Assembly: GCA_026936325.1 (NCBI GenBank)
Contig: JAPTHN010000014.1
Coordinates: forward strand, 24,597,348-24,661,347
Direction of reading: 5' to 3'
Origin: Platynereis dumerilii
Taxonomy: Eukaryota; Annelida; Polychaeta; Phyllodocida; Nereididae
DNA: 64,000 bases
In this document: piece by piece, positions 21,561 to 32,758 of the stretch
How the letters are laid out: every line of letters begins with the position of its first letter
How positions within the stretch are numbered: the first letter of the stretch is position 1
Notes under the pieces: model-generated
The model's input: the letters and a program-made list of their open reading frames with translations, nothing else
What the model was told of the DNA's origin: nothing
Databases searched by the model: none
Program-made: the position numbers and the translations under genes

Positions 21561-22067
21561 ATATTCAAGATTCACTGCTCCACTACAAGAGTAAGGAAAC
21601 GTACATACTGCTCCAAGCACAAAAACCAATGGAAACAGCATTGGTTCAACACACGGTAGGTTGGTATCAATGTGTCCTTTGGCTTCATTGAATGATATAG
21701 AATGTGCTTTTCGTCATTTTTCTAACTACTGAATGATTTTAGTTCAAAATCTGGCAGTCATTTTGAAAAAAAAAAGAGTACGGTGACATGACTCTCAATT
21801 TACTGTAAAAAACATTGTGTTACTGTCTCCCGATTGGAGATTATCTTACTAACTTTTGATATGAAATGATGACTTTACACCATAATCAAGTGATCATCAT
21901 ACTCTATGTGACTTTAGGCTTCGAAATACCCACGATTAACTCAGCAAAAACAGCAAAAAATTACCTTATTTTCCCACATCTTTTCAACCCTTTCCTCCAA
22001 TTAAACATGTGGTTGCCATGACAGTTGGAAACTGCAACTGATGTTTCCGTATTCTGTTGTGGTACAG

Positions 22068-22156
22068 TAAGATTTATATGTAAAGAGTTCTTTGTACTAC
22101 ATGTAGATCCATGGAAGTTTGATCTAACACCAAGAACTCTTTACATATACATCTTG
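22068..22156. other. Long precursor-like hairpin
   Basis: Arms 22068-22092 and 22132-22156 pair over 24-25 positions with one mismatch; 17 bp are uninterrupted (ATATGTAAAGAGTTCTT with its complement). Inside the 39-nt loop TAGATC pairs with GATCTA, extending the rod. Size and shape resemble a microRNA precursor. It lies in about 600 bp absent from the third unit. It could equally be the remnant of a palindromic MITE. Confidence 0.45.
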
Positions 22157-22199
22157 GAAATCCAATGAAACTTTCCCAACAACAGTGAGATTGTACCAC

Positions 22200-22380
22200 T
22201 GTTATTTTCTTGTTGACTCCCTATCTTATGCACATCATGCATCACTGCCAGACATATACGCCTCATGCTGAGTAATAGGACTGTCACGATGTGTTGGTAT
22301 TTTTGCCTAATTTTTGTGACAGTATCATTAGACGTGTCCTGCTCTCAGCGAAGGTGTCACACTGCGTGATGGGATCAATT
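22200..22380 (+). repeat. Conserved hairpin island, type I, copy 4
   Basis: Leader CTTGTTGACTCCCTAT, then GCTGAGTAATAGGACTGTCA, core intact at 22311-22332, tail GTGTCCTGCTCTCAGCGAAG. The stem TAATAGGACTGTCAC.GA / TTGTGACAG.TATCATTA can form as in copy 12. Confidence 0.65.
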
Positions 22381-22619
22381 TCAAGAAAGCAGGTTTGGCA
22401 CTGTGACAGGGACTTAAAAGTTGACACTAGCAAAATACAAGCAAATGGGCGTTCAACATTTATTCTTTCACTAATTTAATCAACTTACTGGAATGATTTG
22501 AAATGTCTACATGTCAAACTAAGCAACTAACAATATTTCAAATGTTGAGATGGTGACGAATTAGCCTATAAGAAGAAAAGAGGCACAATTTCATATTTAA
22601 TCAACGTAGTGCATAAACT

Positions 22620-23260
22620 TTGTTATCATGGCCCCTCTCACGAAGCTGTCATAGAATGAAAAGTAGTTATTTCTATTTTACTGAACCTTTGCAGAAAATT
22701 CATTTATTTTTTCTATATCCTAGTCGCTATGTGGCCCAGTTTTATCTCCCGCTTCTGAAGCTCCAAATAAGCTTGGTAATAGGCAATGAAGTGATGAATG
22801 GCCTTTTCAGTCATCCTGTTAGTAATTCTCTTATCATTCGGCCACCAGGTCTTTAGCGGGGCCCTCAGTGTCATTATTGGTATTACTGGTCGCACATTTC
22901 GAAGCATAGTTAAGCAGTGGTGTTACCCCGACTCGAAATGCAAATTCCGAATTAATAGGAAAATTATGTTATTCACGTTTTCTGTCAGAAAATTCTTTTA
23001 CAATCAAAACATATTATCCATCAGTTTCTTATCATGCGATTTTCTTCAACATTCTGTCTTAGCAGTTTATTGTTTGAATCGCTCATCAAAACTCTGGCGA
23101 GTTATTGAATTGGAAACTTTAAGTGATTTTGAAGTTGTTTAATTAAACACCAAAAAGACTAATTAGTTTCCTTGGTTTTAATGCCAAGGTTATTTGATGG
23201 TGGTCTCTATCGGCCATAACAGATTTTCAACCCTAACAAATTGAGATGGCAGTAATACCA
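22620..23260 (+). repeat. Array backbone, blocks q and d (fourth unit)
   Basis: Block q at 22700-22930 (GCCACCAGGTCTTTAGCGGG). Block d at 23090-23260 (AACTTTAAGTGATTTTGAAG) matches 4590-4760. No conserved frame. Confidence 0.55.
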
Positions 23261-23299
23261 TCATTTGCCTTCAAACTGTCCATGCAGCAAAGGGGCAGG

Positions 23300-23715
23300 C
23301 TATTATAGACAGACAGATAGACAGACAGATATAGTAAGGGCAGCCCCCTAAGCCCAGTTCTAGGTGCTCATGAGAGTTGATTAATGAGATGGGAGAGAGA
23401 GAGCGGAAGTCCTCAGTATCTTCTTACACATTTACCCAAAGAGAGGGATATTTTACTTGCAAACACTGATACTAGGCTGCCAACTTAACCTCTCATCAAA
23501 ATGACATCCAGCAGGCATTTTGCTCCTGAAGGACAACTGAACGTTTTGGGTTCCCAACCGGGATTCGAACCCATGCTGGGAAAGACTTTCAGCGGAGTAG
23601 GCGGGCACCTTTTGCCTCTAAATAGCCCACACCGGTGCTGATGGGGCGTAAAACACACACTCATTCACTCACCCCAGGCGGGCACCTTCTCACCACGGTT
23701 ACCCACCCACCCAGC
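23300..23715 (-). repeat. tRNA-derived SINE (second family), interrupted
   Basis: On the minus strand, GGGTAACCGTGGTGAGAAGG and GGTTCGAATCCCGG form a tRNA-like head once the 64-bp insert at 23612-23675 is removed. The body runs to about 23340, followed by a CTGT/CTAT tail. The body is unlike the SINE at 6864 and 28911. Confidence 0.6.
23612..23675 (+). repeat. 5'-truncated SINE fragment inside a SINE, 13-bp TSD
   Basis: The 64-bp insert, with GGTGCTGATGGGGCGTAAAA and a CACTCATT-rich tail, is bounded by identical 13-bp AGGCGGGCACCTT at 23599-23611 and 23676-23688. A 13-bp duplication with a truncated 5' end is typical of target-primed reverse transcription. Confidence 0.75.
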
Positions 23716-24368
23716 TGCCATTGTTTTTGCCACAAATTTAAAACTTCAATAACTTGAGTCTGATGTTGCTCATTATCAAAAGACAAATATCAGCCTGCAG
23801 TTGTGATATATGACAAGTGAGGTTTTACTTCCTTTTTGATTGAATTGGACTACTCCCATTAAAATAACATTGGGCTTGCATTTCACTTACTTATCAAAGA
23901 CTTTGACCCATACATAACCCAGAGTACAGCAAAGAAAATTAGGCAGCTATTGGTATCTAACATACCTCAAATATTGGCCTTTATGACTCAATAGGTTTTC
24001 CTGTCATCGGTTGAGAATTCATGCTTCTTCAAGCAGTGTGAAAGAGGATTTTTAGCATTGCAGCAATGGCAAAATATCACCGGTTTCACTGACTTATAGG
24101 CGACATTGTATTAAAATCACATCAAGCCTCATCTAGATTCTTGACTTCTGCTTGGGAACACATAGATCTGTCTATGTTATTTTTACGAAATGCATTTTTC
24201 TTATTGTGTCAGAATTATTAATGATCACCTTTGATAGATTGATGCATGATTGGGACTTTTGTTCTATATTTATCCACTTGGTAATTTAGACAGGAGGGAG
24301 ACAAACAATAAATGAAGGATATATAATTAAAACTGTTGCCCAACATAAGTCCGGGTGACTCGGCCAAA
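23716..24368. other. Intergenic, no feature seen
   Basis: AT-rich sequence. No repeat shared with other parts of the window, no convincing frame and no strong hairpin were noticed. Confidence 0.4.
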
Positions 24369-24799
24369 TAGGTCTGTCTCCATATGGGGATTACGACAGG
24401 TATTATCGATAGGTGGCACTACGATAAGGGGGTAGGGCTATTTTTGTCTTTGGGGAAGCCGACCAAATGACATATTATCTGGTTTGTTTGCAAGGTAAAT
24501 ATCCTGTGACCAACAGTTAATAATAATCTGGTTGTTAACACGTTATAATCCCCCAATCTGTATGATAACAACACACTTTTCTGTTGAACCGCTGTTTTGA
24601 GAACATAATCAATACAGTGTAGCTGACCCAAACAATCAAACATTCAACAAACACACTCATTAAGTCAGACTGCTTTGCTTGGTCAACAACACCAATCACC
24701 TTGTTGAAAGGCAAAGGGGATTCCATCAGAGCTTCTTTTGCTTGGAGACATCACCTGTACATAAATTCAGATCTACAAAAGGAGACAGACCTATTGGCA
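24369..24799. mobile_element. TIR element (TAGGTCTGTCTCC type)
   Basis: CCAAATAGGTCTGTCTCC on the left is inverted on the right as GGAGACAGACCTATTGG. About 430 bp, no coding capacity. Array sequence resumes after it (CCAGCAATTTGCAGTTCATA matches 19892), which supports the right boundary. Confidence 0.65.
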
Positions 24800-25064
24800 A
24801 TCAAACCTGGTACCCAGCAATTTGCAGTTCATAATACCACTCACTGAGCTGACCCTCCGCCTCTGACTACTTCTGATGTAGAATGTTTTTGTTGAGAGAC
24901 AAAACTTTACGAATAATCAATATTGCTTTAAATGATTCTCGACAATTTCAATTAGAGTTTTTGCATTCTCTTTGTCACACACATAACACTTAGCTCAGTG
25001 TTAGATGTATATTGCAAGAAGAGCCACATTTTGGCATGTTTTCTTGCCAGTTCTATATTTTACA

Positions 25065-25210
25065 TCATATGGGATTGTTCGACATATCCTACCTGGTGCT
25101 GAGTAATAGCTCTGTCACGACATCTAGGTATTTTTGCAATTTTTTGTGACAGTATCATTAGACAAGGTCTGCTCTCAGGCGAAGGTATCAAGCTCTGTAA
25201 TGGGATTGGT
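25065..25210 (+). repeat. Conserved hairpin island, type II, copy 4
   Basis: Leader CATATGGGATTGTTCGACAT, GAGTAATAGCTCTGTCACGA, core intact at 25141-25162, tail GACAAGGTCTGCTCTCAGGC. Very close to the copy at 49285. Confidence 0.65.
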
Positions 25211-25249
25211 GTCAGAGAAGCTGCAGGTGTGGTGATGTTGCTTGTCTTA

Positions 25250-25308
25250 CTATCTATCAATCTGTCTATCTATCTATCCATCTTTCTATGTATCTATCTA
25301 TCTATCTG

Positions 25309-25350
<42 letters not shown>

Positions 25351-25366
25351 AATCTATCTATCTATA
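25250..25366. repeat. (TATC)n microsatellite
   Basis: Long run of CTAT units directly after a type II island. It yields spurious Ile-Tyr-Leu-Ser repeats in translation. Confidence 0.95.
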
Positions 25367-26088
25367 CTGGGAGAAATATTGTGTTATGTTGGTACAGTTA
25401 CACCAGAAATTGATATATTTCTGAGAAAGTATCAATAATCATTTTCAGTATATTTTGCACTTAAAATAAAAATCGGTTATTGTCTTGTCACAACAAGAAT
25501 GTTTTACAGCAGATGAATTTACTTTCAGAAGATCTATCAGATTTGTTTCCATAATTTTTGGCGATGTCTCATCGTCTTCATCGGTGGCATCAATTTATCT
25601 CACATCAAGAATAATTGTAAGTTATGAAAAGAAAAGATGTCTAAATAAGGACAAGACACTAAATATAATTGCTTAAATTTGAGCAAAAACATAAATTAAT
25701 TCTCACGTGGAAAAGAAATCTAGGTAATTCAATGATTGCAATCCTACTTCCACATTTTTTGTAAAAATAAAACATCATTGCAGATCATCCTTTTGTCATT
25801 GTAGAAAAGCGCTGACACTTACAACAATTCAAAGCATATTATATTATACAAGTGCATGAGTGCGAGTTTAATTTTGTAATGGGTCTCTTAAAATGTTTAC
25901 TTCCAGTGATGCCACTGTAACTGAAATATTGCAATGTTTGGCTCCATCTATGCCTAAAAGTACATTATGTTTACCCTGTGTGACATGAATTTACTTTAAG
26001 AGACTTGCTTCAAAAGATGACAGATTTGCATGACTGATAAGCCTTTACAACAAAAATTTATATAATTTATATTGAATTAAAGACATTA
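25367..26088. other. Intergenic, no feature seen
   Basis: AT-rich with no recognised repeat or gene. Confidence 0.4.
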
Positions 26089-28837
26089 GGGTGTCTCATT
26101 TTTCAAACTTTTTTCCGGATCACGCTAGTCTTTAAACCAATTGATCTCCTATGTGAACAGACCACGCAGTTCAAATTTCAGTCAAATCCATTGATGTTTA
26201 GACCCCCCCCCCACCCACTTCTATTTTGGGGCTATTTTCACCATTCTCGAGTACAGTAAAAATGTCATTTTCGTATGGAAAAACATGCACTATAGACCAA
26301 TTGTACCTATTAAGTGTGCTTAAAAGGCACAGTGAGGTGTCTGCTGGGACCTGATTTCATTTCCATCAATTTTTTCTCCATATCATGTAATCTATAGGCA
26401 TTTTAAGGGCAAAAATCGCTAAATTCAGCTAAAATTCTTGTAAAATCGCCCAAATATCTAATCTTGTGCTTACTGAGAAGGGTAGATTGAGGATGGTGAT
26501 ATCTTTTAGAAGTATAGGACTTTTGATGAGATTGAATAATCAAGAACTACAGTAAAATCAAGAGTTGCCAACCCCAGTCGGACTTCAAAAAGGAATTCAC
26601 TGATGAAATAATCATTTCAGTTAATTTATATATATATATATAAACTAGCACAACAATCACATCTATGGAGATCTGTCATGTGATTCAATTCTATCATGTA
26701 ATTTATTCTTTTCTGTGTAAATGTGGTCTAACTATAGGTCTTTAGAGATTAGGATGATACTGCCGCTCTGGGTACAGTGATTGCACTTTGAGAGGCCCTT
26801 ATTAACCTGGTACTACTGTCATTGAAATATTCTGACCCGGCTATGACTTTTTTCACCTATCATGGCTATATCATTTGCCTGGTGGTACAGCAATATTACT
26901 GACAAGACACAGACTGACCATCAAATAGTCATTGAAACTGTAAGAACACTGTTTAGGGTCTTTTTGCAGGGGTTTATTACATGAATCATGGCCGAGACAC
27001 AATGATCAATGCTCTCCTGTTAATTAAAGATAGTGAACACTTCATGGCTTGGAAATGTACTGTCATATAAATCTTCCTTCCAGGAAGTCAATATACATAA
27101 TGCAATTAATGTCACAGGTCTCAATTGAGTTACAGAACTTCATATTCATCCAGTAATCCAAAACCTTTATTATTTTGCTTCCACAGGTGCTGTGTGGCGT
27201 CTGAGATGCAATATTTGGAGCAAGGGATCAATTGGATCATACATAATTACTCCAGCCAATAAATACTAAAGCTTGTCATAAATGCCTGTACTGTTTCTGT
27301 AACAGATGAGAATAAATTTGTATCATTGCTAATTCTATTCAGCTATTTCTAAACTAAAACTTCATGAAATTGATCTTATAATTCAAAAAAATTATCTGAT
27401 TGGGTCAGTGCCACTCAAGAACTTGGCATCAGACCTGAATTGAAATGCATTTGAGGTACACATGTAAGATTGACTGAGAGAGATTACTGGATTACTGCAG
27501 CTAGTAAACTCAACAATGCTGTTCAAGCCAAACCAGTGACATTTTCCTGTCATCTGTGTCTTTTTTTATTTGAATTTACGAAAACTGAATCATTAATTGG
27601 CTCTAGACAGCACCTCAGCAAAGACTTTATTATCTAAAAAATTCATACAAATACATGTCTTCAATAATTCTGAATATTGCTGCAGTTTATCCTATATATT
27701 ATCATAGATAGATGGACACATTGGAGACCGCAATAATTGGATTGAGATATTTAACTTCCAGGGTGTATATTAAGTTATTTACTCGCATTCACAAATCAGA
27801 CTGCATTCAATGGAGTCATTCCTGATAGAGCCAAATGGCCATGTCTGGATTCAAGATATGAATTTCTGAGAGCCTGTATTATCAGGTGTCAAATTTTCTA
27901 TTATCTAATTACTCACAAGTACCTGAGCATACAAGAATATTTTTTTCCATCTTGTTTCATAGCTTGTTTTATTGGACTGGTAACAACAGATGTATTGGTA
28001 TGCCTGTAATGCATTTGGGTTAATTAACATTTTTAGAGATCATAGAATGAATAAGATATCCCTTAACTGCAATTCTCGATTCTTCAAACTTTACAGAATT
28101 CCTCCACTCCTTAAAGTACAAAAGATCATTAATTTACCAAGCATAGTAAGCATAAGATCAGATATTTGGTGCAATTTTACAAGGATTAAGGCTGAATTTA
28201 GTGATTTTTTGCCATTAAAATGCCTATAGATTACATTATATGGAGAAAAAGTTTATGGAAATGAAAGAAGTACCCAGCAGACACCTCACTGTACCTTTTA
28301 AGCAAGCTTACTAGAGCTTTTTTTCCTCGGTGATTATGAGTTGTAATCTCTCCAAATGGCGACTATGGCTACTAAGGGGATTACTGACAATTTGGGAAAA
28401 CAGTGTTAAACAAGCAAACACTGTCGACAGTTAGATTTCTAACAACTGTGATGATTTGCAATAGAATTAACAATTTAATCCATGATCTCTCTGCCCCAAC
28501 CAACCTCGTGAAAAACAATCAAATCAAATTTGAGCACTTCAGCATGTTTCAACATGGATTTATTCTTAAGTTATTGTATAAAATACAAAGATATCAAACT
28601 GAGCCAAGGCATGATTTTTTCAGTTCAAGGTAATATCTAGCAGGTTTACCTTTTGAAAGTATTGTGCAGCCCTCCACATGTCACACATATACTACCCAAT
28701 GAGTGGGACATTTTACTTGTACAGCATAGACACTGAAACAAGGGACTCACTAAAGTATTTGAAATGCGCATCAACATGTTTAATTTTTACCGAAGATAGT
28801 GAAAACACTTCTTATCACAAAATTTGTTCAATTTATC

Positions 28838-28910
28838 TATTTATCAATCCATCCTTCTATCCATCTATTTATCCATCTATCTATCTATCTATTTATCTAT
28901 ATATCTATAT
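28838..28910. repeat. TATC/CATC microsatellite
   Basis: CTAT and CCAT units directly 5' of the SINE; more lie at 29100-29200 after it. SINE insertion into, or growth from, a microsatellite is likely. Confidence 0.85.
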
Positions 28911-29108
28911 GGGGGAGGGTTGGTCTAGTGGTAGCGTGCTGGGCTGCCAATTGCTGGGTCCATGGTTCGAATCCAGCTCTTGCCAGGTCACCTAGGCCTA
29001 TGTTGGATTGCTGTTTCAATCATCATTGCCGTGTCTTGCCCCTGTCTAATGAGCCTACCAGGTGCATAAATACAGGACGTAAAGCCCCAATCATCCATCC
29101 ATCCATCT
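28911..29108 (+). repeat. tRNA-derived SINE, copy 2
   Basis: A box TGGTCTAGTGGTAGCGTGC and an intact B box GGTTCGAATCC, with a body matching the SINE at 6864 and a 3' end GACGTAAAGCCCCAATCATC followed by ATCC repeats. Both internal promoter boxes look intact. Confidence 0.85.
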
Positions 29109-29389
29109 ATGTATGTATGTATCTATCTCCCGGGATCTCCCTATCTATCTCCCGGGATCTATCTATCTAGCTATCTACCTATAATATATCTATTTATCTA
29201 TCATTGAGCATAAACCCACAATGTTTATGTCACAATATGTATTTATACTCACCTTATAGGCTTTTGGCCCTTCTAAAACCGTGTTTCAGTTTGCCCCAAA
29301 TGCATAATCGCCCTCAGAAGTGTTGAGACAGAGACCTGCTCTGTCACATGAGTAATCTTCACGTCTACCATTGCCAGTTTTATCCTAAA

Positions 29390-29625
29390 CATATTCTGTG
29401 GTCCCCAACCTTTATCATGATTTCACTGTGATTATGGTTCCATATCATTTTACTCTAATGTTAATCTTTTTATCCTGCCATCTTGAGTTAATATTTTTAA
29501 TCATAATTATTTATTTTACAAATGTTGTTTGAAGGCTTGTCGACGGATAGCTTTAAGCTAGTGTTTCTCTGTTAAAAAATCCGACAATAAATAAACCATT
29601 GTCATTGTCATTGTCATTGCCATTG
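29390..29625 (+). repeat. LINE 3'-end-like fragment with CATTGT tail
   Basis: The tract ends AAAAATCCGACAATAAATAA then four CATTGT-like units, the style of a LINE 3' terminus. GCTTTAAGC makes a small hairpin just before. Too short to assign a clade. Confidence 0.35.
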
Positions 29626-29784
29626 TACTTAGAACTGCAGCAATTAAGTAATACAAGTGTTGTGTTTACCTTTTGAAGTATGTAAATATGTGTGAATCTA
29701 ACCATCATTTTATTTCTTTATTTTTAATTTTGGGTGGTTTGAGACATAGAGATATACATGTATGTCTCTTAAAGTCAAGTATTT

Positions 29785-29836
29785 ATCTGTCTATCTGTCT
29801 GTCTATATATCTGTCTATCTCTATCTACTCTCTATC
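29785..29836. repeat. (CTGT/CTAT)n microsatellite
   Basis: Mixed CTGT and CTAT units, imperfect. Confidence 0.85.
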
Positions 29837-30956
29837 TTCACAGGCTTGGGAGGCTGGGATTAACTGGAATTAATTCATCTCAATCATCTGTACCATAGTC
29901 CTTGACTTGGTGTCACCTGAGTGCTGTGATTATAACATTCGAACATTCATAATCACTCTGTAGTCGCTTCTAAGACACCCAGGTGACTGACACTTGTATA
30001 ATCACTGGCATAACAAAACCATAGTCGACAAACAGTCAATTATTTAATCTCAGTCTCAATCTCAGTCGCCCACAGGTGCTGAGATACTGAAGCCTCCACT
30101 CTCTCCTTTGTGTTTTTGACAGTTACACATTGTTGTGCATTGGAACCAGGCTTTCTCAATGCAAAATTAATCCATGTATAACTGCGTGAAACAGAAATAA
30201 CAGCTTAAAAACTGCCATAAACTATTTTTGGCGACTAAATTCATTTTGGAGATTACAGAGATTACAGTTTATAATCACCGAGGAAAAAAAGCTCTACTAG
30301 GCACAATTGGTCTGTAGTGCATGTTTTTCCACACGAAAATGACATTTTTACTGTACTCGCGAATGGTGAAAATAGCCCCAAAATAGAAGTGGGTAGGGGG
30401 GGGTCTAAACCTCAATGGATTTGGCTGAAATTTGAACTGCGTGGTCTGTTCACATAGGAGATCAATTGGTTTAAAGACTAGCGTGATCCGGAAAAAAGTT
30501 CGAAAAATGAGACACCCTAAAAGACATTCAGCTTAAGATGAGAATAGGATTCTTGTATAGATCCTTTCATCAGGGACATGGCAGAATATGCAGTTTCTTT
30601 CAAAGGGATTGTTCAATACAATGATTTAAGCTTCTGAAGAAACTTCCTTTAAACACATTTCTCCCACGTATAATTCAATTAGCATCTTCCCACACTACAA
30701 AAGTGAAATTCTCAAGAAACTGACAGAAATTAAATGGTGGCTGCTTTCAGACTCAGACTTTTAAACGACAAATTAAGAAGTCAATACTTGTCATGTGCAC
30801 TTCTCCGGGTGGTCGTGTGCATTTCTCGTAAGGAATATGGTAAAGTTCCGTGCTATCCTCAAAAGAAAACGCATAAAAATGTTGGAAAATATGCGTGTGA
30901 AGTTTTCATTTATTTTAAGCAATTAGCATTTACTAGTCAATGAAAAATAATCTTTA

Positions 30957-31440
30957 TACACTCTGAATGCAAAAGGTTCTTGATGGTATACAGTGGGGTG
31001 CGAAAGTTTGGGCACCCTTGGGTAAAATTGAGTGCATGGGTATCCTTCACTCACAAAATTCATGTTGGAAGGATTCTGCTAATGGCTTGTCAGAAATTTG
31101 AAAAAATGTGACCCCACTCCAAGGGTGCCCAAACTTTCGCACCCCACTGTATATAAAGAACCTACAGCCGGAAAAAATGTTCCACATTTTTTAAGGGTTC
31201 TATTGAATTGAAAAGGTTCAATACTTGGTGGGAAGGCCCTATGATAGGACCCTATGCTCCCAACTTGAGAGGAAGGGTTCCATTGTGGGAGTTCAGTGCA
31301 GCTGGATTATCTAAATAAATGCTGTTTTGTTTGCTGTTGGAACCCTTTTAAAAGTTGAATAAGGAACCTTTTAGGGTTCCTCATCTATACAGGTATATAG
31401 AAGCCTTAAAGGTTCCACACAAAACCTTTTTGATAAATGT
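30957..31440. mobile_element. AAAGGTTC TIR element hosting a nested MITE
   Basis: The left end has ACACTCTGAATGCAAAAGGT; the right end, inverted, reads ACATTTATCAAAAAGGTTTT. Internal AAGGTTC/GAACCTT blocks repeat. It is interrupted at a TA by the MITE at 30991-31149. Right boundary approximate. Confidence 0.5.
30991..31149. mobile_element. Tc1/mariner-type MITE (CAGTGGGGTGCGAAAG)
   Basis: 159 bp, with perfect inverted ends CAGTGGGGTGCGAAAGTTTG and its complement, each extending through GGGCACCCTTGG. TA on both sides (30989-30990, 31150-31151). The tip CAGTGGGGTG with TA duplication is typical of Tc1/mariner elements. Confidence 0.85.
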
Positions 31441-31599
31441 GCAGAACTTGCAGCAAGCATTCTTATACCAGCAACTGCAACTAGTTGCACATCAGCAATA
31501 GAAGGGTATTTGCAAAACTGCTTTCTTTACTAAAGATATCACTAAAGAAACATGACAAAAAGTAACAAGGATGCAACAAGTTAGTTTAAACAACTGTGT

Positions 31600-32330
31600 T
31601 TGTTTAAGAGTCTTCTTTTTCAACTACTTTGCCTGACTAACTGATAATTCTGGAAACCAAGATCTTATCATTTAAGCTCTCATCTTGTCGGTTCTGTAAA
31701 CAATGCCATTTCAAGTTGATTTTTTACTGCAGAGGTTTCAATTGGAGCACTACACTCTAAAACATTTCAGACAAAATTGGTTTTTTAGATTCAAAATGGT
31801 TTTTTGAAAAACCAAATTTCAATGCAAAAAACCAAAATGGATTTTTTCAAAAATCCATTTTGGTTTTGCATTGAAATTTGGTTTTTCAAAAAACCATTTT
31901 GAATCTAAAAAACCAATTTTGTCCCGACTTTTTTTAGAGTGTAGACACCACTCCAACAGAGCAGATATCTTGGGTGCCAAGAATTTGCTGTTTATTCAGA
32001 TGGCAAGTTATTGAAGAGAGAAGTTTGAGATTCTATATGTGTTTAATAAACCGTTATAAAACTTGTCAGCCTTCATCAGCAATTCTTCCTAATTCCAAGA
32101 TTATTACATTTCATTATGGAATATTCTTCAAAAATGGTTCGACCTTTAACAATTTTGAAGCTGTGAGTTGCCGAACTCAAAGTAGCTTCTTTGTTTTAGA
32201 ACTTGTCAAGACATCGAACTTAGCAAAATCTGAATTTATTGAGATTAAATGGTGAAATGATAGTTTGTCTTATTAATAAGCTGTCCCTTGGTAATATATA
32301 AATATAGTGACATTCACCCAGTGTCTGGAA
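31600..32330 (+). repeat. Array backbone, block e, split by a MITE
   Basis: 31620-31745 and 31960-32100 match block e (TTTAATAAACCGTTATAAAA). It continues the unit that holds the type II island at 25065, the gap being the fold-back element. 32100-32430 shows nothing certain. Confidence 0.5.
31753..31941 (-). mobile_element. Palindromic TA MITE, copy 3
   Basis: 189 bp, flanked by TA (31751-31752, 31942-31943). Arm forms are swapped relative to copies 1 and 2: TTCAGACA left, GTCGGGACA right, so it is inserted in the opposite orientation. The centre is AAAATGG / CCATTTT. Confidence 0.9.
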
Positions 32331-32758
32331 AGCAGCAGAAAAATCTATAATGTTAAAGGTAGTAAGTCCACCGATTCTATGTAAAATTAAACTTGCATTT
32401 ATAGATCATAAACTGATAGATTTTAAGTATAGTATAGAGTGGGTCGGGGCAAGAAGCCCGGGTTAGGTGAGAAGCCCCCCCTGGGTTATTTCTAAACTTA
32501 CATTTTTGGTGCTTTTTCTTATTGATAGGATTGAAGCTAGAGGCTTTTTAGGTGACGTCACAAATTTTCAAGGCATTCAGCACCAAAGCATAGTCGTAAT
32601 TAGAGAAACAAAAAAAGGTGCATGGTTTTTGTAACTTTGATTAATTCTTTGAAAGTGGTTGATAGAATTAACTTTGGAAATTTTTAAAAGTATAATGGAT
32701 ATCTGCATTAATTCACTTTATGACCATCACATAAATATGTGCAGCAATTATCCTGACT

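Larger units (their letters stand above)
26097..30519. mobile_element. 4.4-kb fold-back hAT-like element with perfect 8-bp TSD
   Basis: It starts TAGGGTGTCTCATTTTTC, ends with the inverted GAGACACCCTA, and is flanked by aaagacat at 26089-26096 and 30520-30527. The tip fits the hAT consensus YARNG. Terminal arms of about 210 bp (A 26097-26308, A' 30302-30519) pair. Internal segments also pair: B (26309-26540) with B' (28085-28309), and C (28309-28370) with C' (30241-30301). The order A B..B' C..C' A' would give a three-branched fold. No transposase frame is visible, so it is non-autonomous. It carries a SINE and microsatellites. Confidence 0.8.

Noticed and set aside
22076-22148. Firm microRNA annotation
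   Set aside because: The fold is good, but without small-RNA reads or conservation it cannot be told from a palindromic MITE remnant, so it is listed only as a candidate.
22291-22479. Open frame with NFCDSIIR across the island core, also seen at 2242, 49273 and 62010
   Set aside because: The frame is closed by a stop directly after the core in several copies (GATGAG) and the flanks do not stay in frame, so the shared peptide only reflects the identical nucleotides.
25250-25366. CRISPR-like array
   Set aside because: Simple tetranucleotide repeat without spacers; the sequence is eukaryotic. The 22-bp and 28-bp tandems also lack unique spacers.
25229-25438. Frames with Ile-Tyr-Leu-Ser repeats (also 28678-29170 and 29673-29873)
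   Set aside because: Translation of TATC microsatellites and SINE sequence.
26097-30519. Solo LTR or LTR-bearing element
   Set aside because: The long terminal repeats are inverted rather than direct, and the duplication is 8 bp, which fits a hAT-like DNA transposon.
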